Assembly (NCBI GenBank): GCA_016780525.1
Contig: JADHLR010000041.1
Span: forward strand, 1-11,564
Source of the DNA: Candidatus Puniceispirillum sp.
GTDB lineage: Bacteria > Pseudomonadota > Alphaproteobacteria > Puniceispirillales > Puniceispirillaceae
Length of the DNA: 11,564 bases
Direction of reading: 5' to 3'
Shown piece by piece: positions 6,460-11,564 of this stretch. A program made the translations under genes and the position numbers. The notes below the pieces were generated by a model. That model searched no databases. It was not told the DNA's origin and saw only the letters and a list, made by a program, of their open reading frames with translations. Position 1 is the first letter of the stretch. Every line of letters begins with the position of its first letter.

Positions 6460-6828
6460 CTATTTCTTCTTACCAGCGATGGCCTTTGCCGGGCCTTTGC
6501 GGGTGCGTGCATTTGTGTGCGTACGCTGACCACGAACCGGCAGATTGCGGCGGTGCCGAAGCCCGCGCAAGCACCCAAGGTCAAGATAACGCTTGATATT
6601 CATTGACGTTTGCCGACGCAAATCACCTTCTACCAGGAAATCCTGATCAATGATGTCGCGCAAACGGGTCAGCTCCTCTTCCGACAGATCATTCACCCGG
6701 CGTTCGTCAGGGACCCCGGCTTTCGCACAGATTGTTTTGGCACTGGTTGTTCCAATGCCATGAATGTAGGTCAGTGCGATCTCGACCCGCTTTTTGGTCG
6801 GAATATTTACACCAGCAATTCGTGCCAC
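6460..6828 (-). CDS. rpsM: 30S ribosomal protein S13
   Basis: S13 is at the head of the 30S subunit, contacts the P-site tRNA with its basic C-terminal tail, and forms bridges to the 50S. The 122-aa protein starts MARIAGVNIPTKKRVEIALT, has the helix-two-turn-helix segment with TYIHGIGTTSAKTIC, then GCLRGLRHRRNLPVRGQRT and the basic tail rich in Lys. The start codon is GTG (6828-6826), with AGGAG (6840-6836) seven bases upstream; no better ATG exists. It is the first gene after the promoter at 6929-6956. Its Shine-Dalgarno can pair with an upstream copy of its complement, so translation may be controlled by the leader. Confidence 0.98.
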   Translation of the reverse strand: MARIAGVNIPTKKRVEIALTYIHGIGTTSAKTICAKAGVPDERRVNDLSEEELTRLRDIIDQDFLVEGDLRRQTSMNIKRYLDLGCLRGLRHRRNLPVRGQRTHTNARTRKGPAKAIAGKKK

Positions 6829-6832
6829 AGTC

Positions 6833-6886
6833 AGGCTCCTTTTTCATTGATGACTGTTGTAACAGGTACCCGTTTTACCGGAGCCT
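6833..6886 (-). promoter_or_regulatory. rpsM leader: stem that can hide the Shine-Dalgarno
   Basis: AGGCTCC (6886-6880) is the exact complement of GGAGCCT (6839-6833), and the latter includes GGAG of the rpsM ribosome-binding site. The 40 intervening bases can form a small CTGT-TACA-ACAG hairpin. With the GTG start this recalls the S4-controlled alpha-operon leader of E. coli, although the sequence is different and the regulator here is unknown. Confidence 0.45.
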
Positions 6887-6902
6887 ATTTTGCCTCATTC
6901 AT
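6885..6902 (-). CDS. Possible five-codon upstream ORF (MNEAK)
   Basis: In the rpsM leader, ATG (6902-6900) opens a five-codon frame ending in TAG (6887-6885). AAGGA (6917-6913) lies ten bases before it and is itself in a small GGAA/TTCC hairpin. The stop codon overlaps the first arm of the SD-hiding stem, so a translating ribosome could disrupt that stem. So short a frame may be chance. Confidence 0.25.
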   Translation of the reverse strand: MNEAK

Positions 6903-6928
6903 CGGAAAGATTTCCTTGAAGGCGGCGA

Positions 6929-6956
6929 ATTATAGGCCGAAACTTGAAACAGTCAA
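6929..6956 (-). promoter_or_regulatory. Sigma70-type promoter for rpsM-rpsK-rpoA-rplQ
   Basis: On the minus strand, TTGACT (6956-6951; five of six matches) and a perfect TATAAT (6934-6929) are separated by 16 bases. The discriminator after the -10 is TCGCCG, GC-rich as in stringently controlled ribosomal promoters. The predicted start is about 6922, giving a leader of about 93 bases before rpsM. It lies in the only long gap of the ribosomal-protein block. Confidence 0.8.
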
Positions 6957-6960
6957 CCTT

Positions 6961-6974
6961 AACGCAAATGCGTT
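6961..6974. repeat. 14-base palindrome upstream of the rpsM promoter
   Basis: AACGCA and TGCGTT are perfect 6-base arms around AA on the plus strand. It overlaps two bases of the adk stop codon and ends four bases from the -35 element. It could be a protein-binding site or the foot of a weak hairpin; no T-tract follows on the minus strand. Confidence 0.4.
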
Positions 6975-7539
6975 ACTCCAATAAATTATCTATTTGCGCA
7001 GCGACGTCCTCGATAGAGGCCATGCCGTCCACACTCCGCAACACCCCTTTTTCCCGATAATAGGGAAGTAAAGGTGCCGTATTCTCATGATACACCGCCA
7101 GCCGTTTCCGCAAGGTTTCGGCATTATCATCGCTACGCGCCCCACCGGTTTCAGCAGCGCGGGTCTCAATACGCGCAAACAGCGCGTCTTCGTCAACTTT
7201 AATTTCAATCACATGGTCAAGCGCCAGACCTTTGCCACGCAACATGTCGTCGAGTGCCGCGGCCTGTGCAACGGTGCGCGGGAAACCATCCAGAATGACG
7301 CCCTGGGCGCAATCATCCTGATCCATCCGCGCATCGATCATGCCGACGATGATTTCGTCTGATACCAGTTCGCCGCGATCCATGATTTCTTTGGCGCGCA
7401 AACCCAGTTCACTTCCCGAGTCAATCGCCGCGCGCAACATGTCACCCGTCGACAACTGCACCATATTGCGGGTTGTTACAATCCGCTGTGCTTGCGTGCC
7501 TTTGCCGGCACCCGGTGCCCCAAAAAGAATGATATTCAT
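6973..7539 (-). CDS. adk: Adenylate kinase, short-LID form
   Basis: Adenylate kinase interconverts ATP + AMP and two ADP, holding the adenylate energy charge. Seen: P-loop GAPGAGKG (8-15), the AMP-binding STGDMLR (30-36), DGFPRT (84-89) and catalytic arginines around R123 and R136. At 188 aa it lacks the long LID insert of the 214-aa E. coli enzyme: the stretch between R123 and SDDN is only about a dozen residues, with no zinc-type cysteines. That short form is common in Alphaproteobacteria. The ATG directly follows the secY TAG (TAGATG), so translation is likely coupled. The gene ends the spc-type block, and a new promoter lies just past its stop. Confidence 0.98.
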   Translation of the reverse strand: MNIILFGAPGAGKGTQAQRIVTTRNMVQLSTGDMLRAAIDSGSELGLRAKEIMDRGELVSDEIIVGMIDARMDQDDCAQGVILDGFPRTVAQAAALDDMLRGKGLALDHVIEIKVDEDALFARIETRAAETGGARSDDNAETLRKRLAVYHENTAPLLPYYREKGVLRSVDGMASIEDVAAQIDNLLE

Positions 7540-8874
7540 CTAACGGCGCCCCTTCAAACGTGATTTTTTAACAAGGCCTTCATATTGATGCGCCAGCAAA
7601 TGCGACTGGATCTGCCCGACAGTATCCAATGTTACGGTCACCACAATCAATAATGATGTACCTCCGAAATAAAACGGCACGGCATATTGGCTGATCAGAA
7701 TTTCCGGCAGGATACAGACCGCTGCCAGATAGGCGGCGCCAAGCACGGTTAGACGTGTCAGCACAAAATCAAGATAGTCGGCGGTCGATTTGCCCGGACG
7801 TATACCTGGCACATACCCGCCATATTTGCGCAAATTATCGGCGGTGTCCTCGGGGTTAAACACGATCGCTGTGTAGAAGAACGCGAAAAACACGATCATC
7901 CCGATATAAACCGCCAAATAAAGCGGCTGGCCACGCCCCAGCAGCGCATTCAATGTCACCAGCCATTCGGCACCGCCGGCCTGTCCACCAGACAGATTGA
8001 TCAGCGATACCGGCATCAATAATAATGACGAGGCAAAAATCGGCGGTATCACACCCGGCACGTTAATCTTTAAGGGCAAAAATGACTGGTCACCACCAAA
8101 CACTTTATTGCCATGCTGGCGCTTTGGATATTGCACAACAATTTTGCGCACCGAACGTTCAATGAACACGATAAAGGCGATCACCGCCGCCGCCATCACA
8201 AACAACAGCACGATCAGTATCGATGACAACGCCCCGGTACGACCCAGTTCCAGCGTGCCGGCCAATGCCGTTGGTAATTCCGCGACAATGCCAGAGAAAA
8301 TAATCAGCGAGATGCCGTTACCGACGCCGCGGCTGGTAATTTGTTCGCCAAGCCACATCAGGAACAATGTACCGCCAACCAGCGTGACAACCGTGGTCAG
8401 CCGGAAAAACATCCCCGGATCACCAACCACTCCGCTGGCCGCTTCAAGCGCCACGGCGATGCCATAGCCCTGCACACTGGCCAGCAATACTGTCAGATAG
8501 CGGGTATATTGATTAATTGTCTTGCGCCCGCCCTCACCATCTTTTTTCAACGCTTCCAGCGACGGAACGATGGCGGTCATAAGCTGCATGATAATCGATG
8601 CCGTGATATAAGGCATGATATTCAGCGCAAAAATGGTCATCCGGCCGAGCGCACCGCCAGAAAACATGTCGAACATGCCCAAAATACCGCTGGATTGCTG
8701 TGAAAAAATGTCAGCAAGCGCACCCGGGTTAATGCCGGGCAATGGCAAATAGGTGCCAAGACGGTAAATGATCAGCGCACCAACTGTGAACCACAATCGT
8801 TTCTTCAGCTCATCGGCTTTTGCCAATGCGCCAAAACCGGATCCTGCTGCCATACGATCGGTGGGTGATGCCAT
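7540..8874 (-). CDS. secY: Preprotein translocase subunit SecY
   Basis: SecY is the pore of the Sec translocon in the inner membrane, passing unfolded preproteins driven by SecA or by the ribosome. The 444-aa protein shows about ten hydrophobic segments. Recognisable family stretches are YRLGTYLPLPGINP (about 40-53, with TM1 just before), GGRKTINQYTRYLTV in the cytoplasmic loop, GNGISLIIFSGI, the cytoplasmic PKRQHGNKVFGG loop and INVPGVIPPIFASSLL, then YGGYVPGIRPGKSTADYL, the loop important for SecA contact. The start MASPTDRMAAG is chosen over an internal Met at residue 8 because related proteins have a similar extended N-terminus; the Shine-Dalgarno is weak (AAGG 12 bases away). It follows rplO by 18 bases and abuts adk. 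Confidence 0.98.
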   Translation of the reverse strand: MASPTDRMAAGSGFGALAKADELKKRLWFTVGALIIYRLGTYLPLPGINPGALADIFSQQSSGILGMFDMFSGGALGRMTIFALNIMPYITASIIMQLMTAIVPSLEALKKDGEGGRKTINQYTRYLTVLLASVQGYGIAVALEAASGVVGDPGMFFRLTTVVTLVGGTLFLMWLGEQITSRGVGNGISLIIFSGIVAELPTALAGTLELGRTGALSSILIVLLFVMAAAVIAFIVFIERSVRKIVVQYPKRQHGNKVFGGDQSFLPLKINVPGVIPPIFASSLLLMPVSLINLSGGQAGGAEWLVTLNALLGRGQPLYLAVYIGMIVFFAFFYTAIVFNPEDTADNLRKYGGYVPGIRPGKSTADYLDFVLTRLTVLGAAYLAAVCILPEILISQYAVPFYFGGTSLLIVVTVTLDTVGQIQSHLLAHQYEGLVKKSRLKGRR

Positions 8875-8892
8875 GCGTCCGAGCTACCTTAA

Positions 8893-9366
8893 CTATTCAG
8901 TTGCGGCGGCTGGAACGACAATCTTACCGCCAGCTTTTTCAACAGCAGCAATCGCCGCTTTCGAGGCGCCGGCTGCATGAATTTCAACCTTCTTTGCGGT
9001 CAGCGCACCCTTTGCCAGAATGCGCACACCGTCGCGCGGCTTGCTGATAACACCAGCTGCCAGCATCGCTGCTGAATCGATTGGCTTAGCCGCATCCAGC
9101 TTACCGGCGTCGACAGCTGCCTGCAGACGACCCAGATTGACCTCAACATAGTCCTTGCGGAAAATATTGGTAAAGCCACGCTTTGGCAAACGCCGGTGGA
9201 TCGGCATTTGACCACCTTCAAAGCCGTTGATCGACACGCCAGAGCGTGCCTTTTGGCCTTTGTGACCGCTTCCCGATGTTTTACCAGTGCCCGAGCCGAT
9301 ACCGCGCCCAACCCGCTTGGCGTTTTTGGTCGCGCCCGGATTGTCTTTGACTAGGTTCAGTTTCAT
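8893..9366 (-). CDS. rplO: 50S ribosomal protein L15
   Basis: L15 binds 23S rRNA in the interior of the 50S subunit and is a late-assembly protein. The N-terminal glycine- and lysine-rich signature is complete: GRGIGSGTGKTSGSGHKGQ (about 20-38), followed by GFEGGQMPIHRRLPKRGF (about 49-66). The C-terminal third is alanine-rich. The start is the ATG at 9366, giving 157 aa MKLNLVKDNPG: AGGAG lies six bases before it. An ATG at 9393 in frame would add nine residues (MNTGRQEQN) unlike L15 and would swallow the ribosome-binding site. It follows rpmD by 57 bases, a slightly longer gap holding a small hairpin. Confidence 0.98.
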   Translation of the reverse strand: MKLNLVKDNPGATKNAKRVGRGIGSGTGKTSGSGHKGQKARSGVSINGFEGGQMPIHRRLPKRGFTNIFRKDYVEVNLGRLQAAVDAGKLDAAKPIDSAAMLAAGVISKPRDGVRILAKGALTAKKVEIHAAGASKAAIAAVEKAGGKIVVPAAATE

Positions 9367-9372
9367 GTTTTG

Positions 9373-9377
9373 CTCCT
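9373..9377 (-). promoter_or_regulatory. rplO ribosome-binding site
   Basis: AGGAG on the minus strand, six bases before the ATG at 9366. It decides the start against the in-frame ATG at 9393. Confidence 0.85.
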
Positions 9378-9380
9378 GCC

Positions 9381-9401
9381 GGCCTGTGTTCACAGCATGC
9401 C
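9381..9401 (-). repeat. Small hairpin in the rpmD-rplO spacer
   Basis: CTGTG (9384-9388) and CACAG (9391-9395) form a short inverted repeat, extended by GGC/GCC (9381-9383 with 9399-9401) across a three-base bulge. It ends three bases before the rplO Shine-Dalgarno. The loop is only two bases unless the terminal pair opens, so it is weak. Confidence 0.3.
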
Positions 9402-9423
9402 GTCGTTTAAAATCTTATGTTTC

Positions 9424-9609
9424 TTATTGATCAACGCGAACCAGATGCTTGACCTTGTTAATCATACCACGCACTGATGGTGTGTCTTCAAGATTACGGG
9501 TGCGGCCGATTTTATTCAAACCGAGGCCGATCAATGTCTGGCGCTGATCACCTTTGCGGCCTATCGCGCTTTTCGTCTGGGTGACCCGAACAGTTGATTT
9601 GGCAGCCAT
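9424..9609 (-). CDS. rpmD: 50S ribosomal protein L30
   Basis: L30 is a small 50S protein at the subunit surface near 5S rRNA. From the ATG at 9609 it is 61 aa, the usual bacterial length: VRVTQTKSAIGRKGDQRQTL, then GLGLNKIGRTRNLEDTPSVR and GMINKVKHLVRV, matching the family throughout. The frame stays open to 9735, but those 42 extra residues lie inside rpsE and are unlike L30. AGGAG at 9621-9617, seven bases before the ATG, confirms the start; it overlaps the rpsE TAG. It stands between rpsE and rplO as in nearly all bacteria. Confidence 0.98.
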   Translation of the reverse strand: MAAKSTVRVTQTKSAIGRKGDQRQTLIGLGLNKIGRTRNLEDTPSVRGMINKVKHLVRVDQ

Positions 9610-9616
9610 CTGCACT

Positions 9617-9621
9617 CTCCT
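9617..9621 (-). promoter_or_regulatory. rpmD ribosome-binding site
   Basis: AGGAG on the minus strand overlapping the rpsE stop codon (TAGGAG), seven bases before the ATG at 9609. It rejects the longer open frame. Confidence 0.85.
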
Positions 9622-10192
9622 AATTCGCAGCGACGGCGTCGTCGCCGGCCTGCTTGTCTTCGCGTTTACCCAACACATCAGCGACCCGCTTGCCACGCTT
9701 TTGCGCAACCGAACGTGGTGCCTGAATATGTTCAAGTGCCGAGAATGTCGCCTTGATCATGTTGTGCGGGTTTGAACTGCCAATTGATTTGGCAACAATG
9801 TCCTGAATACCAAGCACTTCAAATACCGCGCGCATCGGGCCACCGGCGATGATGCCTGTACCGGCCTGTGCCGCCCGCAACAGAACTTTGCCAGCCCCGT
9901 AATAGCCTTTGATATCGTGATGCAATGTACGGCCATCGCGCAATGGAATCCTTACCATGTTGCGTTTTGCACCTTCGGTTGCCTTGCGAATGGCTTCCGG
10001 CACCTCACGGGCTTTACCCGTACCAAAGCCAGCCCGTCCTTTGCCGTCTCCGACAACGACAAGTGCGGCAAAACCAAACCGGCGTCCACCTTTGACCACC
10101 TTGGCCACACGATTGATGCCAACCAGCTTTTCGAGCAGTTCTGGCTCTTCACGTTCTGCGCTACGATCCCGACGTTCGTTATTGCGTGCCAT
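9620..10192 (-). CDS. rpsE: 30S ribosomal protein S5
   Basis: S5 lies on the solvent side of the 30S near the mRNA entry tunnel, and is involved in decoding accuracy. The 190-aa protein begins with a charged alphaproteobacterial-type tail (MARNNERRDRSAERE), then the double-stranded RNA-binding-like domain with LVGINRVAKVVKGGRRFGF (about 23-41) and VGDGKGRAGFGTGKAREV (47-64), and the second domain with AGGPMRAVFEVLGIQDIVAK (116-135) and GSSNPHNMIKAT (138-149). The C-terminus after about 165 is extended and basic/acidic. AAGGAG overlaps the rplR stop (TAAGGAG) nine bases before the ATG. Confidence 0.99.
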   Translation of the reverse strand: MARNNERRDRSAEREEPELLEKLVGINRVAKVVKGGRRFGFAALVVVGDGKGRAGFGTGKAREVPEAIRKATEGAKRNMVRIPLRDGRTLHHDIKGYYGAGKVLLRAAQAGTGIIAGGPMRAVFEVLGIQDIVAKSIGSSNPHNMIKATFSALEHIQAPRSVAQKRGKRVADVLGKREDKQAGDDAVAAN

Positions 10193-10205
10193 TAATCCGT
10201 GCTCC

Positions 10206-10568
10206 TTAGAATTTCAAACCGGCTTCGCGCGCGGCATCGGCCAGCGCCTTGACGCGACCATGGAAAATATAACCGCCGCGATCAAATACCACAGCCTCAA
10301 CACCCTTTGCTTTGGCACGCTCGGCAACCAGCTTGCCAACCACAGCCGCAGCTGCGGCATCAGCCGTTGTCTTGCTTGCCTTTTTGAAATCGGCATCGAG
10401 TGTTGATGCGGCCGCCATTGTGTTGCCAGCCTGATCATCAATGATTTGTGCATAGATGTGCTTTGACGAACGGTGCACGGTCAGACGTGGTTGTCCGCTT
10501 GCCACCTTGCGCAACTTTGTACGATTACGCGTCCGACGACGCTCAAATAGTTCTTTCGATGTAAACAT
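10206..10568 (-). CDS. rplR: 50S ribosomal protein L18
   Basis: L18 binds 5S rRNA in the central protuberance with L5 and L25-type partners. The 120-aa product has the basic N-terminus ERRRTRNRTKLRK, RLTVHRSSKHIYAQIID (about 29-45), a middle alanine-rich helix region, and the conserved tail VVFDRGGYIFHGRVKALADA. Length is typical. AGGGAA precedes the ATG. It follows rplF by nine bases, and its own stop carries the rpsE Shine-Dalgarno. Confidence 0.99.
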   Translation of the reverse strand: MFTSKELFERRRTRNRTKLRKVASGQPRLTVHRSSKHIYAQIIDDQAGNTMAAASTLDADFKKASKTTADAAAAAVVGKLVAERAKAKGVEAVVFDRGGYIFHGRVKALADAAREAGLKF

Positions 10569-10577
10569 GAGCGTTCC

Positions 10578-11111
10578 CTACTTCTTCTTACCTTCTTTGC
10601 GCACAATATGCTCACCGGCATATTTCACACCCTTGCCTTTAAACGGCTCTGGTGGACGCTTTGAACGTATCTCAGATGCAAACTGCCCAAGCAATTGCTT
10701 GTCAGCACCTGAAATGTTGATTTGCGTGTTGTTTTCAACAGCGACTGTCAGACCCGCAGGCACAGCCATTTCGACCGGGTGGCTATAGCCAAGGTTGAGC
10801 ACCAGCTTGTTACCCTGCATCGCCGCACGATAACCAACGCCATTGATTTCCAGCTTCCGCGTAAATCCTTCACCAACCCCGACAACCATGTTGTTGATGG
10901 TTGCCCGCATGGTTCCCCATAAGGATTGTGAAAGCTTGGTTTTACGGCGGGGTTTCACTGTTGCCACATCATCAGCGACGACCAGCTCAACCTCACTATG
11001 CAACGGCGCACTCAGTTCACCATTCTTTCCCTTTACAACAACCACACCATCTTGCTGTGACACTGTGACACCAGATGGGATGGCAATTGCACTATTACCG
11101 ACACGAGACAT
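10578..11111 (-). CDS. rplF: 50S ribosomal protein L6
   Basis: L6 binds 23S rRNA helix 97 near the sarcin-ricin loop and the factor-binding site. The 177-aa protein has two similar domains: the N-terminal one beginning MSRVGNSAIAIPSGV and ending about residue 82, the second with GFTRKLEINGVGYRAAMQGN (about 82-101), LNLGYSHPVEMAVP, and the hallmark C-terminus RPPEPFKGKGVKYAGE followed by a Lys-rich tail. AAGGAG, formed next to the rpsH TAA, lies before the ATG. It sits between rpsH and rplR as expected. Confidence 0.99.
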   Translation of the reverse strand: MSRVGNSAIAIPSGVTVSQQDGVVVVKGKNGELSAPLHSEVELVVADDVATVKPRRKTKLSQSLWGTMRATINNMVVGVGEGFTRKLEINGVGYRAAMQGNKLVLNLGYSHPVEMAVPAGLTVAVENNTQINISGADKQLLGQFASEIRSKRPPEPFKGKGVKYAGEHIVRKEGKKK

Positions 11112-11123
11112 GTCAATCGCTCC

Positions 11124-11522
11124 TTAAAATACGTGGCAGAGGACTTCGCCACCGACTTTTGCCGTGCGGGCCTCATTGTCTGACAAAACGCCACGTGGGG
11201 TCGACAGAATGGCAATGCCCAGACCGTTATACACCCGCGGCAGGTCACGAATACCGTAATAGACACGACGGCCCGGACGAGACACCCGCTTGATTTCTGA
11301 AATCACCGGCTGACCTTCATGGTATTTCAACTCGATTTTCAGCTCTTTCAAACCCGGCCGAATATCAACGCTTGAATAGTTGCGGATATAGCCTTCGCGC
11401 TTGAGAACTTCCAACACATTGCTCCGAAACCGCGATGCCGGGCTAGAAACGACGCTTTTGCGCGCATTCTGGCCGTTCCGGATACGGGTCAGCATATCGC
11501 CGAGAGGATCACTCATAGACAT
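11124..11522 (-). CDS. rpsH: 30S ribosomal protein S8
   Basis: S8 is a primary 16S rRNA-binding protein (helix 21) and, in E. coli, the translational repressor of the spc operon at rplE; that target lies outside this window. The 132-aa product has DPLGDMLTRIRNGQ (5-18), SNVLEVLKREGYI (34-46) and the conserved C-terminal block GLGIAILSTPRGVLSD with EVLCHVF at the end. MSM gives two candidate starts; GAGGAG is nine bases before the first (11522) and 15 before the second, which favours the first. The gap to rplF is 12 bases. Confidence 0.99.
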   Translation of the reverse strand: MSMSDPLGDMLTRIRNGQNARKSVVSSPASRFRSNVLEVLKREGYIRNYSSVDIRPGLKELKIELKYHEGQPVISEIKRVSRPGRRVYYGIRDLPRVYNGLGIAILSTPRGVLSDNEARTAKVGGEVLCHVF

Positions 11523-11537
11523 CTTGCTTTTCTCCTC

Positions 11538-11564
11538 TTACCAGCTTGACTTCACAACGCCCGG
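11538..11564 (-). CDS. rpsN: 30S ribosomal protein S14, C-terminal end only
   Basis: Reading the minus strand from the window edge gives PGVVKSSW and then TAA (11540-11538). This is the typical C-terminus of S14, and the position just before rpsH is where rpsN stands in the spc operon. Only eight codons are inside the window; the rest lies to the right. The stop is followed directly by the GAGGAG of rpsH. Confidence 0.85.
   Translation of the reverse strand, partial: PGVVKSSW

Noticed and set aside
9367..9393. Earlier ATG for rplO at 9393
   Set aside because: The added residues are not L15-like and the stretch contains the AGGAG that serves the ATG at 9366.
9610..9735. N-terminal extension of rpmD by 42 residues
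   Set aside because: It lies inside rpsE, is unlike L30, and AGGAG marks the ATG at 9609.
1..11564. CRISPR arrays, insertion sequences, phage or defence genes
   Set aside because: I saw no direct repeat arrays, transposase motifs or target-site duplications; the window is ordinary core genome.

Overview
The window reads almost entirely as the distal part of an alphaproteobacterial ribosomal-protein locus (spc and alpha operons, minus strand) followed by a short housekeeping cluster on the same strand and one convergent gene at the left end. The alphaproteobacterial assignment rests on four things: adk lies between secY and rpsM; rpsD is absent between rpsK and rpoA; rpmJ is absent after secY; and there is an ATP12-type F1-ATPase assembly chaperone, a family of Alphaproteobacteria and mitochondria. 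The compact spacing suggests a free-living, fairly streamlined (perhaps marine) lineage, but that last step is inference.

Reading the minus strand from right to left: the last codons of rpsN (S14), rpsH (S8), rplF (L6), rplR (L18), rpsE (S5), rpmD (L30), rplO (L15), secY and adk form one tight block with gaps of about 0 to 60 bases. A 144-base gap then carries a strong sigma70-type promoter (TTGACT-16-TATAAT, GC-rich discriminator) and a structured leader, followed by rpsM (S13, GTG start), rpsK (S11), rpoA and rplQ (L17). A rho-independent terminator at 4411..4445 closes the unit. These genes make ribosome parts, the RNA polymerase alpha subunit, the Sec translocon pore and adenylate kinase.

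Downstream, with a consensus -35 directly at the foot of the terminator, lie rarA (replication-associated AAA+ ATPase), a RluC-type 23S rRNA pseudouridine synthase, the ATP12 chaperone and a small unrecognised protein with an HEPN-like RNxxxH motif. The last three are spaced for translational coupling. The small gene converges on plus-strand lipB (octanoyltransferase), and the two stop codons abut with no base between them.

No stretch over 300 bases lacks a gene. The left-most 200 bases hold no recognisable gene but contain three consecutive inverted repeats. There are no tRNA or rRNA genes, insertion sequences, CRISPR arrays or signs of horizontal transfer. The unexplained structure is in the non-coding spaces: the adk-rpsM leader (SD-sequestering stem, possible five-codon upstream ORF, palindrome next to the -35), a 12-bp hairpin between rpsK and rpoA, a possibly leaderless rarA start, and the repeat cluster before lipB. 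All of these are read by eye and have not been folded or compared with homologues.
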